Source of the DNA: Chryseobacterium sp. SN22
GTDB taxonomy: Bacteria; Bacteroidota; Bacteroidia; Flavobacteriales; Weeksellaceae
Length of the DNA stretch: 64,000 nucleotides
NCBI RefSeq assembly: GCF_008329705.1
Contig: NZ_VTSX01000001.1
Span: 1 to 64,000 of the forward strand
Reading direction: 5' to 3'
Numbering within the stretch: position 1 is the first letter of the stretch; each line of letters begins with the position of its first letter. Of this stretch, positions 24,903-33,847 are shown piece after piece. Under the pieces are notes generated by a model. It worked only from the letters and a program-made list of their open reading frames with translations. It did not search any database and was not told where the DNA came from. Position numbers and translations under genes: made by a program.

Positions 24903-25622
24903 CTATCTCAGTAAAGTAAGAGTGAACCCATTTTCTCCCGATGTTGCCCGGCTTGCATTTGAAGTGCAGGTGCCGCTTGACCGTACGAGCATGTAATAGG
25001 TTCCGGAGCTCAGAAATGCAACATTCGTCGAAAAAATAAAGTCAAAAAGAGTACTTGGAGCAAAGTGGGCATCCTGTATGGTAAAAGCCTGGTTTACCAG
25101 AGTTGTCGTACTCTTACTCAGGTTATAGGCGATAAAATTAGAACAGTTGGCCGGCGTATGATCCGTAATCAATCTTGGGCTGATCAAATAATATCCCGGG
25201 ATGGCTACTGTTGCGGATGCGCCCAGATAAGTTAGTGTACTCTGCACCTGAGTTGAAATTCCGGTCGTGGAATTTAAAATTACCGGTGGCGCAGAATTTT
25301 GCCAGGTTCCTACCCCATTGGCATCTGATACGAAAATTTTACCGTTTCCTTCCGTTCCGTCCGCTATTCTGAAAGCCCCGTTGCTTGTGCTGCTTACATG
25401 CAATTTGTTTGTGGGTGTATCTGTACCGATACCGGTATTTCCATTAGAGAGAATATTAAGATCGTTGGCCTGCTGTGCCAAAGAAGGTACTCCCGTAGAT
25501 GGATTATCCTTTGCGGCATCAATGGTAAGGACCCCCTGAGGATTGGCCGTATTGATGCCTACTTGAGAATAGATCGCCGTACACCATATAAGCGCTATAC
25601 CTGAAACAATTTTTCTTTTCAT
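24903..25622 (-). CDS. Secreted VGIN-type repeat protein, first of a tandem pair
   Basis: The 239-residue protein is a paralogue of the downstream gene, aligning along the whole length: signal peptide, VGINTANPQGVLTIDAAKDN, GIGTDTPTNKLHV, then a beta-rich domain with conserved Cys residues and the ENGFTLTLLR end. A -7 box TAATTTTG lies at 25653-25660. The gap to the next paralogue is 15 nt, so both belong to one transcript. This is a recent tandem duplication. Role unknown; adhesion or a structural surface role is inference only. Confidence 0.75.
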   Translation of the reverse strand: MKRKIVSGIALIWCTAIYSQVGINTANPQGVLTIDAAKDNPSTGVPSLAQQANDLNILSNGNTGIGTDTPTNKLHVSSTSNGAFRIADGTEGNGKIFVSDANGVGTWQNSAPPVILNSTTGISTQVQSTLTYLGASATVAIPGYYLISPRLITDHTPANCSNFIAYNLSKSTTTLVNQAFTIQDAHFAPSTLFDFIFSTNVAFLSSGTYYMLVRSSGTCTSNASRATSGENGFTLTLLR

Positions 25623-25652
25623 ATATAAAGAGTTTGGTAATTATATCGTTTT

Positions 25653-25660
25653 CAAAATTA
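25653..25660 (-). promoter_or_regulatory. -7 box TAATTTTG for the tandem secreted-protein pair
   Basis: A perfect TAnnTTTG match on the minus strand, 30 nt before the ATG of the first paralogue. Confidence 0.5.
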
Positions 25661-25686
25661 TGGATTCGGCAATGTTAAATAAAAAA

Positions 25687-25719
25687 ACGCCTGTATCAAT
25701 ATGCAGACATATAGGTATT
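25687..25719 (-). terminator. Weak terminator after the two-component genes
   Basis: An imperfect stem with G-U pairing (ACCTATAT with GTATCAGG-type arms) is followed on the minus strand by a T7 run. It lies about 110 bases after the response-regulator stop. Confidence 0.4.
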
Positions 25720-25829
25720 AAAATAAAGACTTTACATGTATGAAAAAACAGACAAATGATTTGAAATTTGCCCATAGGAAGTTGTCCTGAAAAATTTATT
25801 TTCAGGCTGATGATATTCTTTAATGGATA

Positions 25830-26441
25830 TTAATTGATTTTTTTGTAGACTTTAAAAAGATCTATGAGATTATTAACACCTAACTTATTGTAGATCCTTT
25901 TCTTATAAGTGGCTACCGTACCTGCTTTTACATCGAGCGCATTGGCAATTTCAAGGTTTCCGGTACTTTCTACAAGCATATTAAAAACCTGAAGCTCCCG
26001 CTCCGACAGAATTTTTTCAGGGTCTTTTTTAGGCGGCCCGAATGAGATCTTCACCAAATTATCAGGATAATAATATCCTTGCTTATAAATAGATTCTACT
26101 GCTGCAATAAGCATTTCATCATTGCTGAGCTTATTAAGATATCCGTTTGCACCCTCCTGAATATATTCTAAGCCGATATGTTCATTATAAGAAGTAAAAA
26201 CCATGATTTTAATATCTTTCCGGATCTGTTTAATCTCTTTGATCATGTCTTTATAAGTACTTCCTTCCATTTCAATATCGAGAATCAGCAAATCGAATAT
26301 ATCCTGATGAAGCTTTTCCTTCAGTTCGTAATAATTCTTTGCAAAATCAATATAAAGGTCGGGAATATGCTGCTTTAAAATCGCTTGCGTACCCACTCTA
26401 ACGACTGAATGATCATCTGCTATAAGTATTTTTTTTTTCAT
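25830..26441 (-). CDS. LuxR/NarL-family response regulator
   Basis: The 203-residue regulator has a receiver domain with the acidic pair Asp9-Asp10, phospho-acceptor Asp55 (LLILDIEME) and Lys104, and a C-terminal LuxR-type helix-turn-helix at about residues 138-200 (LSERELQVFNMLVES, then TVATYKKRIYNKLGV). It should bind DNA after phosphorylation by the histidine kinase whose gene overlaps it by 4 nt. Targets are unknown; the tandem secreted-protein genes just downstream are the nearest candidates. Confidence 0.9.
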   Translation of the reverse strand: MKKKILIADDHSVVRVGTQAILKQHIPDLYIDFAKNYYELKEKLHQDIFDLLILDIEMEGSTYKDMIKEIKQIRKDIKIMVFTSYNEHIGLEYIQEGANGYLNKLSNDEMLIAAVESIYKQGYYYPDNLVKISFGPPKKDPEKILSERELQVFNMLVESTGNLEIANALDVKAGTVATYKKRIYNKLGVNNLIDLFKVYKKIN

Positions 26442-29419
26442 CTACACTCATTAAAAAGTCTTATTCTCACTATAGTTCCCGAAGGTTCGTTTTCTGTAAA
26501 GCTGATTTCCGCATGGATCTTCTTGATCAGCTGAATGACCATATGTAATCCCAGACCATAATCTTTGAAGACAAATTTTTCGGTATCGGTACTGCTGAAA
26601 ACCCCGGAATAATAGGTTAACTGTTCGCGGGACATTCCTTTTCCGGTATCTAATATAGTAATTTCTACTGCATTTCCTACTTTAACAACATGGATTTGAA
26701 TGTGGCCCTGCTCTGTATTTTTTACTGCATTGTCCAGTATATTATGAATCACCGGGGCCAATATTTTTCTGCTGGTCCTTATTTTTATAAAAGCATCATA
26801 CATTTTGATGATGGTAATCTTTTTTCTGGAAGCAATCGGCTCAAAAAGAAGCCTTTTATCATCCAGCAATTCACTTAACGAATATTCTTTGTCTTCGTTA
26901 ATTTCAGTTTCTTTGAATAACTTCGTATATTCCTTCAGATCGGACGTAAACTTAAACAGCTGCTCTGAGGTTTTATAAATTTCGTTAAAATACTGTTTTT
27001 GTAATTCGGCGTCCTTTTCGTGATTAAGCTGCTGCGATATTGAAATGATAAACCGAATCGGTGTAGCAATGTCATGGCTTATGCTTTCCATAATTTTTTG
27101 CTGGTATTCGTATTCCTTCTGCAGTTTTGTTTCCGTAATCTTCAGCTTATGCCCTTCGATGCTGAGGTTTTTTTTCAGCTTACGGTTGATACTGATAAGA
27201 TAATGCGCGTTGATATACATCATCCCGGCAATGAAAGCTATCAACAGTAGGATCATCAGTGTTTTAAATAGCCAGGTCTGATAAAACAATGGCTGTATTT
27301 CGATATGCATTTGCTTATAAGCAAAAACGCCTTGATCGGAAATTAAGAACCGGATCAATAAAGTATAGCTTCCCGGAGACTGCTCACTCAGCAAAAACGT
27401 GCGGTCTTCTTTTATCCTTTCCCATTCTCCGGGTCTACTGTTGCTGAGCCGGGCTTCAAGGTAAATATTCTCAACATTGTAATAATAGGGAAAATCCAGA
27501 TAAATTTCAGCTTTACGGTAATCACTGCTGATGCGGAGCGTATCCTTAAAGGTTATTTTCTTGCCATCAATCTTAGCTCTTTCCAGGAAAAACTGATCTT
27601 TTTTCGGATAGTACGTTCTTGTGTCCCCAGGTTTAAAAAATACAAACCCTTCCATGGACGGAAATACTAATTTTCCATCGGGCAATGCCGTTCCGGACGG
27701 ACTGGAGCTTCCGTTAAATTCATTACTGCGAAGCCCTTCTTCTTTGGTGAAACGATAGTAGGTAACCTTTGTCTTTTTACTGCGGGCAAAATTCAGCAGA
27801 GCCTGCCTTGAAACCTTGAAGAGTCCGTTGTTGGAAGAAATCCAGTAAAAACCTGAGTGATCCTGCAACAGATGATGCGCATTGGCCAGGTAGCTGTTCC
27901 GGTCATAAGGCATTTTAATGAGGCGGTCGTTCTTTATCAGGAAAAAGCCTTTGTTGTAAGTCGTCAGCCAGAAATTTCCGTCTGCTGTCTGCTGAATTTC
28001 CTTTACCGGCAGATCTGCACCAAAATGTTTGATCAGGGTATGATCCGAAAGCGATAAAAGATAAATTCCGTTTCCGGTACCTACATAAACGGTGTTCCTG
28101 TTCCGTTTCTTGACGAAAACAATCGGTGATCTGAAACTGTATATTTTTTCCGGATTATTAAAATAATCATTATCAAATACATATAGCTCATAATAACGGT
28201 ATCTGAGATCTGCCATACTAACAGCGAAATTCTGATCAATTTTAAAAACCGCATCAACATTCCGGCCCGGAAAACTTAAGGAATCATGCTTCTTATATTT
28301 TGAAGCGGAGTATCTTCTGTGTATTTTATTGAAATCAACATATAAAATGTTACGCGAACGGTCATAATCAATGAAACGCCTGTCATAATTAGGATTGGCG
28401 GTAAAGAGTCTTTTCACGTTCTCCTGACTGTATTCAAATCCGTTTTTTGTGATTACCGAGCTTTTACTGTACGGTAAAGCTTCGTACACCACTTCACTGG
28501 TAAAAGGAATTTTTTTCTGGGGAATATAAAATGCAGACAGCCGGATTACCTGAAGTCCTTTGATAAGGCTTCCCAGATAAAGCTGCCGGGATTCCTCATC
28601 ATAAAACAGAGACGATAAAAACTGTTTATCGACGTCATCATATTTCAGAAGAAACTGAAGGGCCGGTTCATCATGAAGCATCTTGCTGTAATAGATATTT
28701 CCGCTGTTGATAACCAATACCTGTCCGGTTCCCTGGTGCCAGTAGATTTTAGAATGAGGATCGTTAAAAAGAGACGGCCTGTTATCGTAGGAGATTTTAC
28801 CTTCTTTCAGAATTAGCGTCCTGCGGTTCTGCGGATCCGGAAGATAGATGGTATTGCCGAAAGCATAAGCATTTTTCAGTCGGTTGAAGGGAAAGCCCGG
28901 AAAAATGTTCTTATCAGGCTTACCTATTCTTCGATAGATGATATTCTGATTATCGAAAAGATAGGTTGCAGCATCTGTTTTTACATAATAACAGTTGGTT
29001 TCAGGAAAAAATTCGCCGCTAGGCCGGTTCTTGTAATACCTTTTATATTGCTTTCCTCCATGCATGTAAAAGGTCTTTTCTGCATTGTCTTCCGGAAGTA
29101 CTTTAACGGTTCTGTCTGCGATCAGGACACAATTTTCAGCATTGTTGTTAAAGCAGATAATGGCATTTGTTTTTGTTTTTAAAAAGTTTTCAAAAGACAG
29201 ATTTTTAGTATTGATGTTATTAAAAGGAATAAGATTTTTCCCATCGTATCTTACGATGCCACCATCGGTTGACAGCCACAAAAAACCGTACCGATCCTTG
29301 ATGATATCTTTGACCCCGTTTTGAGGAAGGCCGTTATCCATGTTATAAAAAACAGAATTGAAATTTTGAGCTGGAAAAAACAGGGAAAAGAGCAGAAGTA
29401 TACAGTACCAAAATTTCAT
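26438..29419 (-). CDS. Two-component sensor histidine kinase with propeller-type periplasmic sensor
   Basis: The 993-residue protein begins with a signal peptide (ending near FPAQ) and a long beta-propeller region with two-component-propeller repeats such as DIIKDRYGFLWLSTDGGIVRYDG and a late QDHSGFYWISSNNGLFKV. It continues with a Y_Y_Y-like domain (about residues 630-710), one membrane helix (about 717-740), a dimerisation domain with His782 in SISHDIATP, and an ATPase domain with N-box HNILDNA, LDTGKGMS and DYGLGLHMV. It senses an extracytoplasmic signal and phosphorylates the adjacent regulator. It has no receiver domain of its own. Confidence 0.9.
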   Translation of the reverse strand: MKFWYCILLLFSLFFPAQNFNSVFYNMDNGLPQNGVKDIIKDRYGFLWLSTDGGIVRYDGKNLIPFNNINTKNLSFENFLKTKTNAIICFNNNAENCVLIADRTVKVLPEDNAEKTFYMHGGKQYKRYYKNRPSGEFFPETNCYYVKTDAATYLFDNQNIIYRRIGKPDKNIFPGFPFNRLKNAYAFGNTIYLPDPQNRRTLILKEGKISYDNRPSLFNDPHSKIYWHQGTGQVLVINSGNIYYSKMLHDEPALQFLLKYDDVDKQFLSSLFYDEESRQLYLGSLIKGLQVIRLSAFYIPQKKIPFTSEVVYEALPYSKSSVITKNGFEYSQENVKRLFTANPNYDRRFIDYDRSRNILYVDFNKIHRRYSASKYKKHDSLSFPGRNVDAVFKIDQNFAVSMADLRYRYYELYVFDNDYFNNPEKIYSFRSPIVFVKKRNRNTVYVGTGNGIYLLSLSDHTLIKHFGADLPVKEIQQTADGNFWLTTYNKGFFLIKNDRLIKMPYDRNSYLANAHHLLQDHSGFYWISSNNGLFKVSRQALLNFARSKKTKVTYYRFTKEEGLRSNEFNGSSSPSGTALPDGKLVFPSMEGFVFFKPGDTRTYYPKKDQFFLERAKIDGKKITFKDTLRISSDYRKAEIYLDFPYYYNVENIYLEARLSNSRPGEWERIKEDRTFLLSEQSPGSYTLLIRFLISDQGVFAYKQMHIEIQPLFYQTWLFKTLMILLLIAFIAGMMYINAHYLISINRKLKKNLSIEGHKLKITETKLQKEYEYQQKIMESISHDIATPIRFIISISQQLNHEKDAELQKQYFNEIYKTSEQLFKFTSDLKEYTKLFKETEINEDKEYSLSELLDDKRLLFEPIASRKKITIIKMYDAFIKIRTSRKILAPVIHNILDNAVKNTEQGHIQIHVVKVGNAVEITILDTGKGMSREQLTYYSGVFSSTDTEKFVFKDYGLGLHMVIQLIKKIHAEISFTENEPSGTIVRIRLFNECR

Positions 29420-29451
29420 TAGAGATAAATAACCATGCTTGTTTTATTCTG

Positions 29452-29459
29452 CAAATATA
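29452..29459 (-). promoter_or_regulatory. -7 box TATATTTG of the histidine kinase operon
   Basis: A perfect TAnnTTTG match on the minus strand, 32 nt before the kinase ATG. Confidence 0.55.
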
Positions 29460-29689
29460 GGCAAACCGTTTCTTACAGCCATTAATAATCCAATAGCAAT
29501 AACTTCAATTTTTAAGTAACATAGGATAAAATTCTTTTAAATTATATTTAAATAGAAATTTAAAATATTTCTTTTTATTTTAAACGTATATTTTTCTATG
29601 AGTGATTTACACTTTTCATAAGATTAAAAGGAGTCGATGATCAGACCTCATGCCCTTTCAAATCCATTTATCCAGAAGTCTGATAATCA
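29460..29689. other. AT-rich gene-free stretch
   Basis: Between the kinase promoter and the sugar-locus terminator there is only AT-rich sequence with no supported gene or repeat. Confidence 0.4.
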
Positions 29690-29718
29690 AAAGAGGCCGT
29701 CTCAGTTTGAGACAGCCT
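29690..29718 (-). terminator. Terminator at the end of the sugar-utilisation locus
   Basis: On the minus strand AGGCTGTCTC pairs with GAGACGGCCT (one mismatch) around a five-base loop and is followed by T-rich sequence, about 45 bases after the MFS stop. Confidence 0.75.
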
Positions 29719-29762
29719 TGTATTTTTAAGATTCACTGGTATCAATAACAGATGATTTTTAA

Positions 29763-31178
29763 TTAGAAATGCACCTGCTGGATTTCCTCTTCAATTTCTT
29801 TTGGGGTTTCCTCTTCGGATTTAATGAAAACAAGGGTTAGGACAGCACCCAACAGCATGCAGATGCCTCCTACAACGACGTAATCGATGGCCATTTTTCC
29901 GAATACGCCGCTGACGATCGGTCCGCCGAATATCCCGTTGATGATCTGCGGGATAACAATGAAAAAGTTGAAAATCCCCATGTACACGCCCATTTTTTTC
30001 TGCGGGATCACTTCGATCAGCATCGCGTATGGCATTGCTAAAATACTTGCCCAGGCAAATCCGAGTCCGACCATGGAAATCCAGAGCAGCCCGGTGTCTT
30101 TGATGAAATACATCAGGATAAGACCGGTTCCCCCGAATGCCAGTGCCAGAGCGTGGGTCTGTTTCTTCCCGAGCCATTTCGCGAGCGGCGTCAGGATAAA
30201 GGCAAATGGGATGGCCCACAGGTTGTACATCCCGAAGAGCTTCCCGGTAAGGTCGCCCGCATCATTGAAGGCTTTTGAATGGGTATCGTCCGGCGACAGT
30301 CCGAAATGGTGGGTCGCCAGGGCACTGGTGGTGAATACCCACATGGTGAAGAGGGCAAACCAGGAAAAGAACTGTACAATTCCGAGCCTTTTCATCTGAG
30401 CCGGAATATTGGAGAAATCCTTGAAAATATCCATGAACTTGGAAGGCGGCGCCACGTCCTTTCCTCCTTCGAAAGCAGCAAATTCTGCCGGGGAGTATTC
30501 TTTGGTGGTGACAATGGTATAAATGATGGTCAACAGAAGAAAACCTGCTCCTACATAAAAAGAGTAAATTACATTATCTGCTACAAAACCTGCTGCCGCT
30601 TCATTTGGAACACCGAGCTGCGTCAGCCAGTCCGGCAAGTAAGAACCGATGACCGCTCCGATCCCGATCAGGATGGTCTGCACTGAAAACCCGATGGTTC
30701 CCTGATGCTTCGGCAGCATATCCCCGACCAGTGCCCGGAACGGTTCCATCGCCACATTGATGGAAGCATCCATCATCGCCAGGAAAATGACGGCCAGGAG
30801 CAATACGTTGGCTGCCATCATCTGCGTCGCCGACGCTGCATTCGGAAGCATCACCAGACCGATAGCACACAGGACGGCCCCGATCAGGAAATACGGTTTT
30901 CTTCTTCCGAGCGGGCTCCAGGTGTTGTCGCCCATGTGGCCGATAATCGGCTGAACGATCAGTCCCGTCACCGGAGCGACGAGCCAGAACCATGACAGCT
31001 CATGCACGTCGGCCCCGAAATTGGCCAGGATCCGGCTGGCATTTCCGTTCTGCAGCCCGAAAGCCATCTGGATTCCCAGAAATCCCATGCTCATGTTGAT
31101 GATCTGAAGCATGGATAAATCGGGCTTTTTCACTTTCCCGGATTTCCCGGAATTGTGATTTCCTGTCATTTCTGCCAT
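29763..31178 (-). CDS. MFS sugar transporter (SLC45/maltose-type)
   Basis: The 471-residue protein has about twelve membrane helices and the sequence pattern of the glycoside/maltose MFS group found in Bacteroidetes starch loci: MSMGFLGIQMAFGLQNGNASRI near the start, WLVAPVTGLIVQPIIGHMGD, and LGRRKPYFLIGAV. It should carry maltose or oligosaccharide through the inner membrane. It overlaps the preceding gene by one nucleotide (TAATG) and is the last gene of the locus, after susC-susD-susE-GH97-GH13-NTF2-like. Confidence 0.88.
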   Translation of the reverse strand: MAEMTGNHNSGKSGKVKKPDLSMLQIINMSMGFLGIQMAFGLQNGNASRILANFGADVHELSWFWLVAPVTGLIVQPIIGHMGDNTWSPLGRRKPYFLIGAVLCAIGLVMLPNAASATQMMAANVLLLAVIFLAMMDASINVAMEPFRALVGDMLPKHQGTIGFSVQTILIGIGAVIGSYLPDWLTQLGVPNEAAAGFVADNVIYSFYVGAGFLLLTIIYTIVTTKEYSPAEFAAFEGGKDVAPPSKFMDIFKDFSNIPAQMKRLGIVQFFSWFALFTMWVFTTSALATHHFGLSPDDTHSKAFNDAGDLTGKLFGMYNLWAIPFAFILTPLAKWLGKKQTHALALAFGGTGLILMYFIKDTGLLWISMVGLGFAWASILAMPYAMLIEVIPQKKMGVYMGIFNFFIVIPQIINGIFGGPIVSGVFGKMAIDYVVVGGICMLLGAVLTLVFIKSEEETPKEIEEEIQQVHF

Positions 31179-31690
31179 TATTTTTTCAGCTTTTGAATTA
31201 ATGCTTCTTCAATCGGCGCCTTTTCGGCAACGACTTTATCCACGATTTCATTCGGAACGGTCATGGAAAGAACGTACTGCCTGATTTTCCACTGCCCGTT
31301 GATCTTTTCCACTACCCCCGAACCGCGGCAGATTTTCATCTGGGTATCGAGCAGCTCATCAAACCAGGCGAGCTTTCCGTCTTTGCTGAACCAGATGTTT
31401 CTTTTCAATGAGGTGAAATTCCAGGTGGATTTTTTGTCGAAATACGGTTTTGCCCAAATCTTAAAGGCTTTTTTGTCCCAAACTTCCGTAGCATCAGTTC
31501 CGATGAAGGTGGATTCGTCTGCGAAATAATTAAAGTAGGTATTGAAATCGGCTTTTGCAGCGGCAACGTTGAAGCCGTCGAGCATCGTACCGATGGCCGT
31601 TTTTTCATTTTCAGTTTTTGTCTGGGCTGAAACGGCTGAAAAGCTGAGCATCATCAGCAGAAAAGTAAAAAGTATGGTTGTCTTTTTCAT
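31178..31690 (-). CDS. Exported NTF2-like (SnoaL/DUF4440-type) protein
   Basis: The 170-residue product has a signal peptide ending near VSAQ and an NTF2-like cone-shaped fold: TAIGTMLDGFNVAAAKADFNTYFNYFA, then DESTFIGTDATEVWDKKAFKIWA, and a terminal W-KIRQYVLSMTVPNE strand. Such domains are often small ligand-binding or enzyme-like proteins. It sits between the GH13 amylase and the sugar transporter and is translationally linked to the latter, so a role with oligosaccharides in the periplasm is plausible but unproven. Confidence 0.8.
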   Translation of the reverse strand: MKKTTILFTFLLMMLSFSAVSAQTKTENEKTAIGTMLDGFNVAAAKADFNTYFNYFADESTFIGTDATEVWDKKAFKIWAKPYFDKKSTWNFTSLKRNIWFSKDGKLAWFDELLDTQMKICRGSGVVEKINGQWKIRQYVLSMTVPNEIVDKVVAEKAPIEEALIQKLKK

Positions 31691-31756
31691 GTTGGATTGT
31701 TTAATAAGCTAAGAGGTTTTGAAACCTGTTGATTTTTATATTGTTTTTAAGATTTA

Positions 31757-33616
31757 TCAGTGCTTCAATTCAATGACCATTGAGGTTTTGGCAGGAATGA
31801 CGAAATCGGTTTTTACGGAAAATTCTTTTCCGGAAACAATATCTTTTCCTGTTGTAAATGGGTACAGCGATTCTGCAAAATGTTTTACGCCGACGGTTTT
31901 TTCCTGGTCATTGTTATTAAGAATTACCATGACACTTTCTTTTTCATTGTATCTGAAATACACAAAGACATTATCCTGAGGAACGAAATTTTTGGTTTTC
32001 CCGGTATGGATGACGTCCTTTCCTTTTCTCCAGTTCAGCAATTTCTGGGTGAACTGATAGAATTCCTTTTGTCCGGCGGTCTGTGATGACGGGTTAAAGG
32101 CATTTTGCTGATCAGTTTTCCATCCTCCGGGAAAATCCCTTCTGATGTCAGCATCGCCGCCTTTGTTTTTATCGCCCCGCATTCCCACTTCGGAACCGTA
32201 GTAGATCTGGGGAATTCCGCGGACAGTTGAAATAATAGTCATTGCCATCTGATAGGCTTTCGGATCGGCATTAAAGATCTCATTCCAGCGTTCGGTATCG
32301 TGGTTTTCGAAGAAGACCATGACGTTGTTGATGTCCGGATAAAGGAAATCGCTGGCGAGGCTGTTATAAATCCTGTTCATCCCGCTGTCCCAGCCGTCTT
32401 TTTCCCGGATGGCTTTGGGCAGATCTCCGTAGAGCATAAAATCCATTACGGACGGAAGGTTGGAATTGTAATGAGCCGCTTCCCCGGTCTTGGAATCCTT
32501 CTGCCATGCGGAGATGTAGGCCGGACTGCTTAGCCAGGTTTCCCCGACGATGTTGAATTTCGGATATTCATCGGTGATGGCTTTGGCCCATTGAGCCATG
32601 GCTTCCTTATCGTTGTACGGATACGTATCTACCCGGAATCCGCCGAGTTCGGCATATTCGATCCACCAGATGGCATTCTGGATAAGGTATTTCAGCACCA
32701 GCGGATTGCTTTGGTTGATGTCCGGCATGGTGGTATCAAACCAGCCGTCGAGTGCTGTCTGCCGGTCTGTTTCCGAAGCATTGGTATCAAACTGCGTGGT
32801 TGTTTTATAGTTGGAACGTTTAAAGCCTTTTTCTTCGTCGCTGAAGGTATGGATCCAGTCTTTGGTCGGCAGGTCTTTGATCATCCAGTGGGAAATCCCC
32901 CAGTGGTTGGTCACGTAATCCATCACCAGCATCATCTTCCGTTGGTTGAGCTTTTGGGACAGTTCCCGGTATTCTTCGTTGGTACCGTAGCGGCCGTCGA
33001 TCTTATAGAGGTCGGTCTGGGCATAGCCGTGGTAAGAGTAGACTTTTTCGTTGTCTTCATTCACCGGGGTGAGCCAGACGGAGGTGGCCCCTAAATTCTG
33101 GATGTAATCGAGATTGCTAATGATGCCCCTCAGGTCTCCGCCGTGGCGGCCGTTGGGAAGGCTGCGGCTGGCTTTTTCCGTAAGATCCGGCCGGGAATCG
33201 TTCTTTTCATCACCATTGGCGAAGCGGTCCGGCATGATGAGGTACATCACATCTTTTGAGGTGAAGGACTCCCGGCCGGCAGAATCTGGGTTCCGCTGTT
33301 TCAGTTCATAGGTGTAGGCACCTACTTTTTTCCTGCCGTTTTTAACGGTGATATTGAATTTCGGAACGTTGATTTCGTTGGTATTGACCGTTACAAAAAC
33401 GTAATTCGGGTTTTCGACTTTGCGGATCTCTTTGGCCTGGACACCGTCTGAAAGTTCGATTTCATTATTGGCGATGTTTTTTCCGTAGACCAGGATCTGA
33501 AGTTCCGGGTTCTTCATTCCTTTCCACCAGAATGCCGGTTCCACGCGGTCCAGCGCTTTCTGGGAAAATGCCAGGGACGCCATAGATAACGCAAAGGTGA
33601 TGTATATTTTTTTCAT
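31757..33616 (-). CDS. susA: GH13 alpha-amylase/neopullulanase, SusA-like
   Basis: The product is 619 residues from the ATG at 33616 (MKKIYITFALSMASLAFSQ, signal peptide). A longer frame to 33733 lacks a signal peptide and reads into a repeat. An N-terminal cyclomaltodextrinase-type beta domain (about 20-110) precedes the GH13 barrel. Conserved regions include DYVTNH, GGFRVDTYP (nucleophile Asp330), IVGETW (acid/base Glu359) and FFENHDTERW (Asp440). It should cut malto-oligosaccharides or pullulan in the periplasm. Part of the sus locus. Confidence 0.9.
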   Translation of the reverse strand: MKKIYITFALSMASLAFSQKALDRVEPAFWWKGMKNPELQILVYGKNIANNEIELSDGVQAKEIRKVENPNYVFVTVNTNEINVPKFNITVKNGRKKVGAYTYELKQRNPDSAGRESFTSKDVMYLIMPDRFANGDEKNDSRPDLTEKASRSLPNGRHGGDLRGIISNLDYIQNLGATSVWLTPVNEDNEKVYSYHGYAQTDLYKIDGRYGTNEEYRELSQKLNQRKMMLVMDYVTNHWGISHWMIKDLPTKDWIHTFSDEEKGFKRSNYKTTTQFDTNASETDRQTALDGWFDTTMPDINQSNPLVLKYLIQNAIWWIEYAELGGFRVDTYPYNDKEAMAQWAKAITDEYPKFNIVGETWLSSPAYISAWQKDSKTGEAAHYNSNLPSVMDFMLYGDLPKAIREKDGWDSGMNRIYNSLASDFLYPDINNVMVFFENHDTERWNEIFNADPKAYQMAMTIISTVRGIPQIYYGSEVGMRGDKNKGGDADIRRDFPGGWKTDQQNAFNPSSQTAGQKEFYQFTQKLLNWRKGKDVIHTGKTKNFVPQDNVFVYFRYNEKESVMVILNNNDQEKTVGVKHFAESLYPFTTGKDIVSGKEFSVKTDFVIPAKTSMVIELKH

Positions 33617-33730
33617 ATTTATTATTCTTAAATCAGCGTTGATTTGGAAATACCACTGATTTTTTATTTTCAGTATTCCGGAAGTGATCCGGATGTACTT
33701 TTCACAAGGGTTTCTTAAAAGCTCTCCGCC

Positions 33731-33816
33731 CATAGCCCCGATCGCAGCGGTTACCCCACAGCGGGGCTGGCCAGGCGGCGGCGCGAGGAGTATGAGCGGA
33801 GAGCGGGAAAAGCTCC
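33731..33816. repeat. Large GC-rich intergenic repeat (TAGCCC...GCTCCT family), copy 2
   Basis: The sequence has the same framework as the copy at 13852-13938: TAGCCCCGATCGCAGCGG, then TTACCCCACAGCGGG, a variable GC-rich centre, GCGCGAGGAGTATGAGCGG, then AGAGCGGG and AGCTCCT. A nine-base stem GCTCTCCGC (33721-33729) with GCGGAGAGC (33797-33805) brackets most of it. It lies between the GH97 and GH13 genes, upstream of the amylase start. Confidence 0.75.
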
Positions 33817-33847
33817 TGAAAACTAGGATCTTCGGGAGGCTTCCGTT

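Noticed and set aside
31691..31756. Separate promoter for the NTF2-like/MFS pair
   Set aside because: No TAnnTTTG box was found in this gap or just upstream of the NTF2-like gene; cotranscription with the sus genes is simpler.
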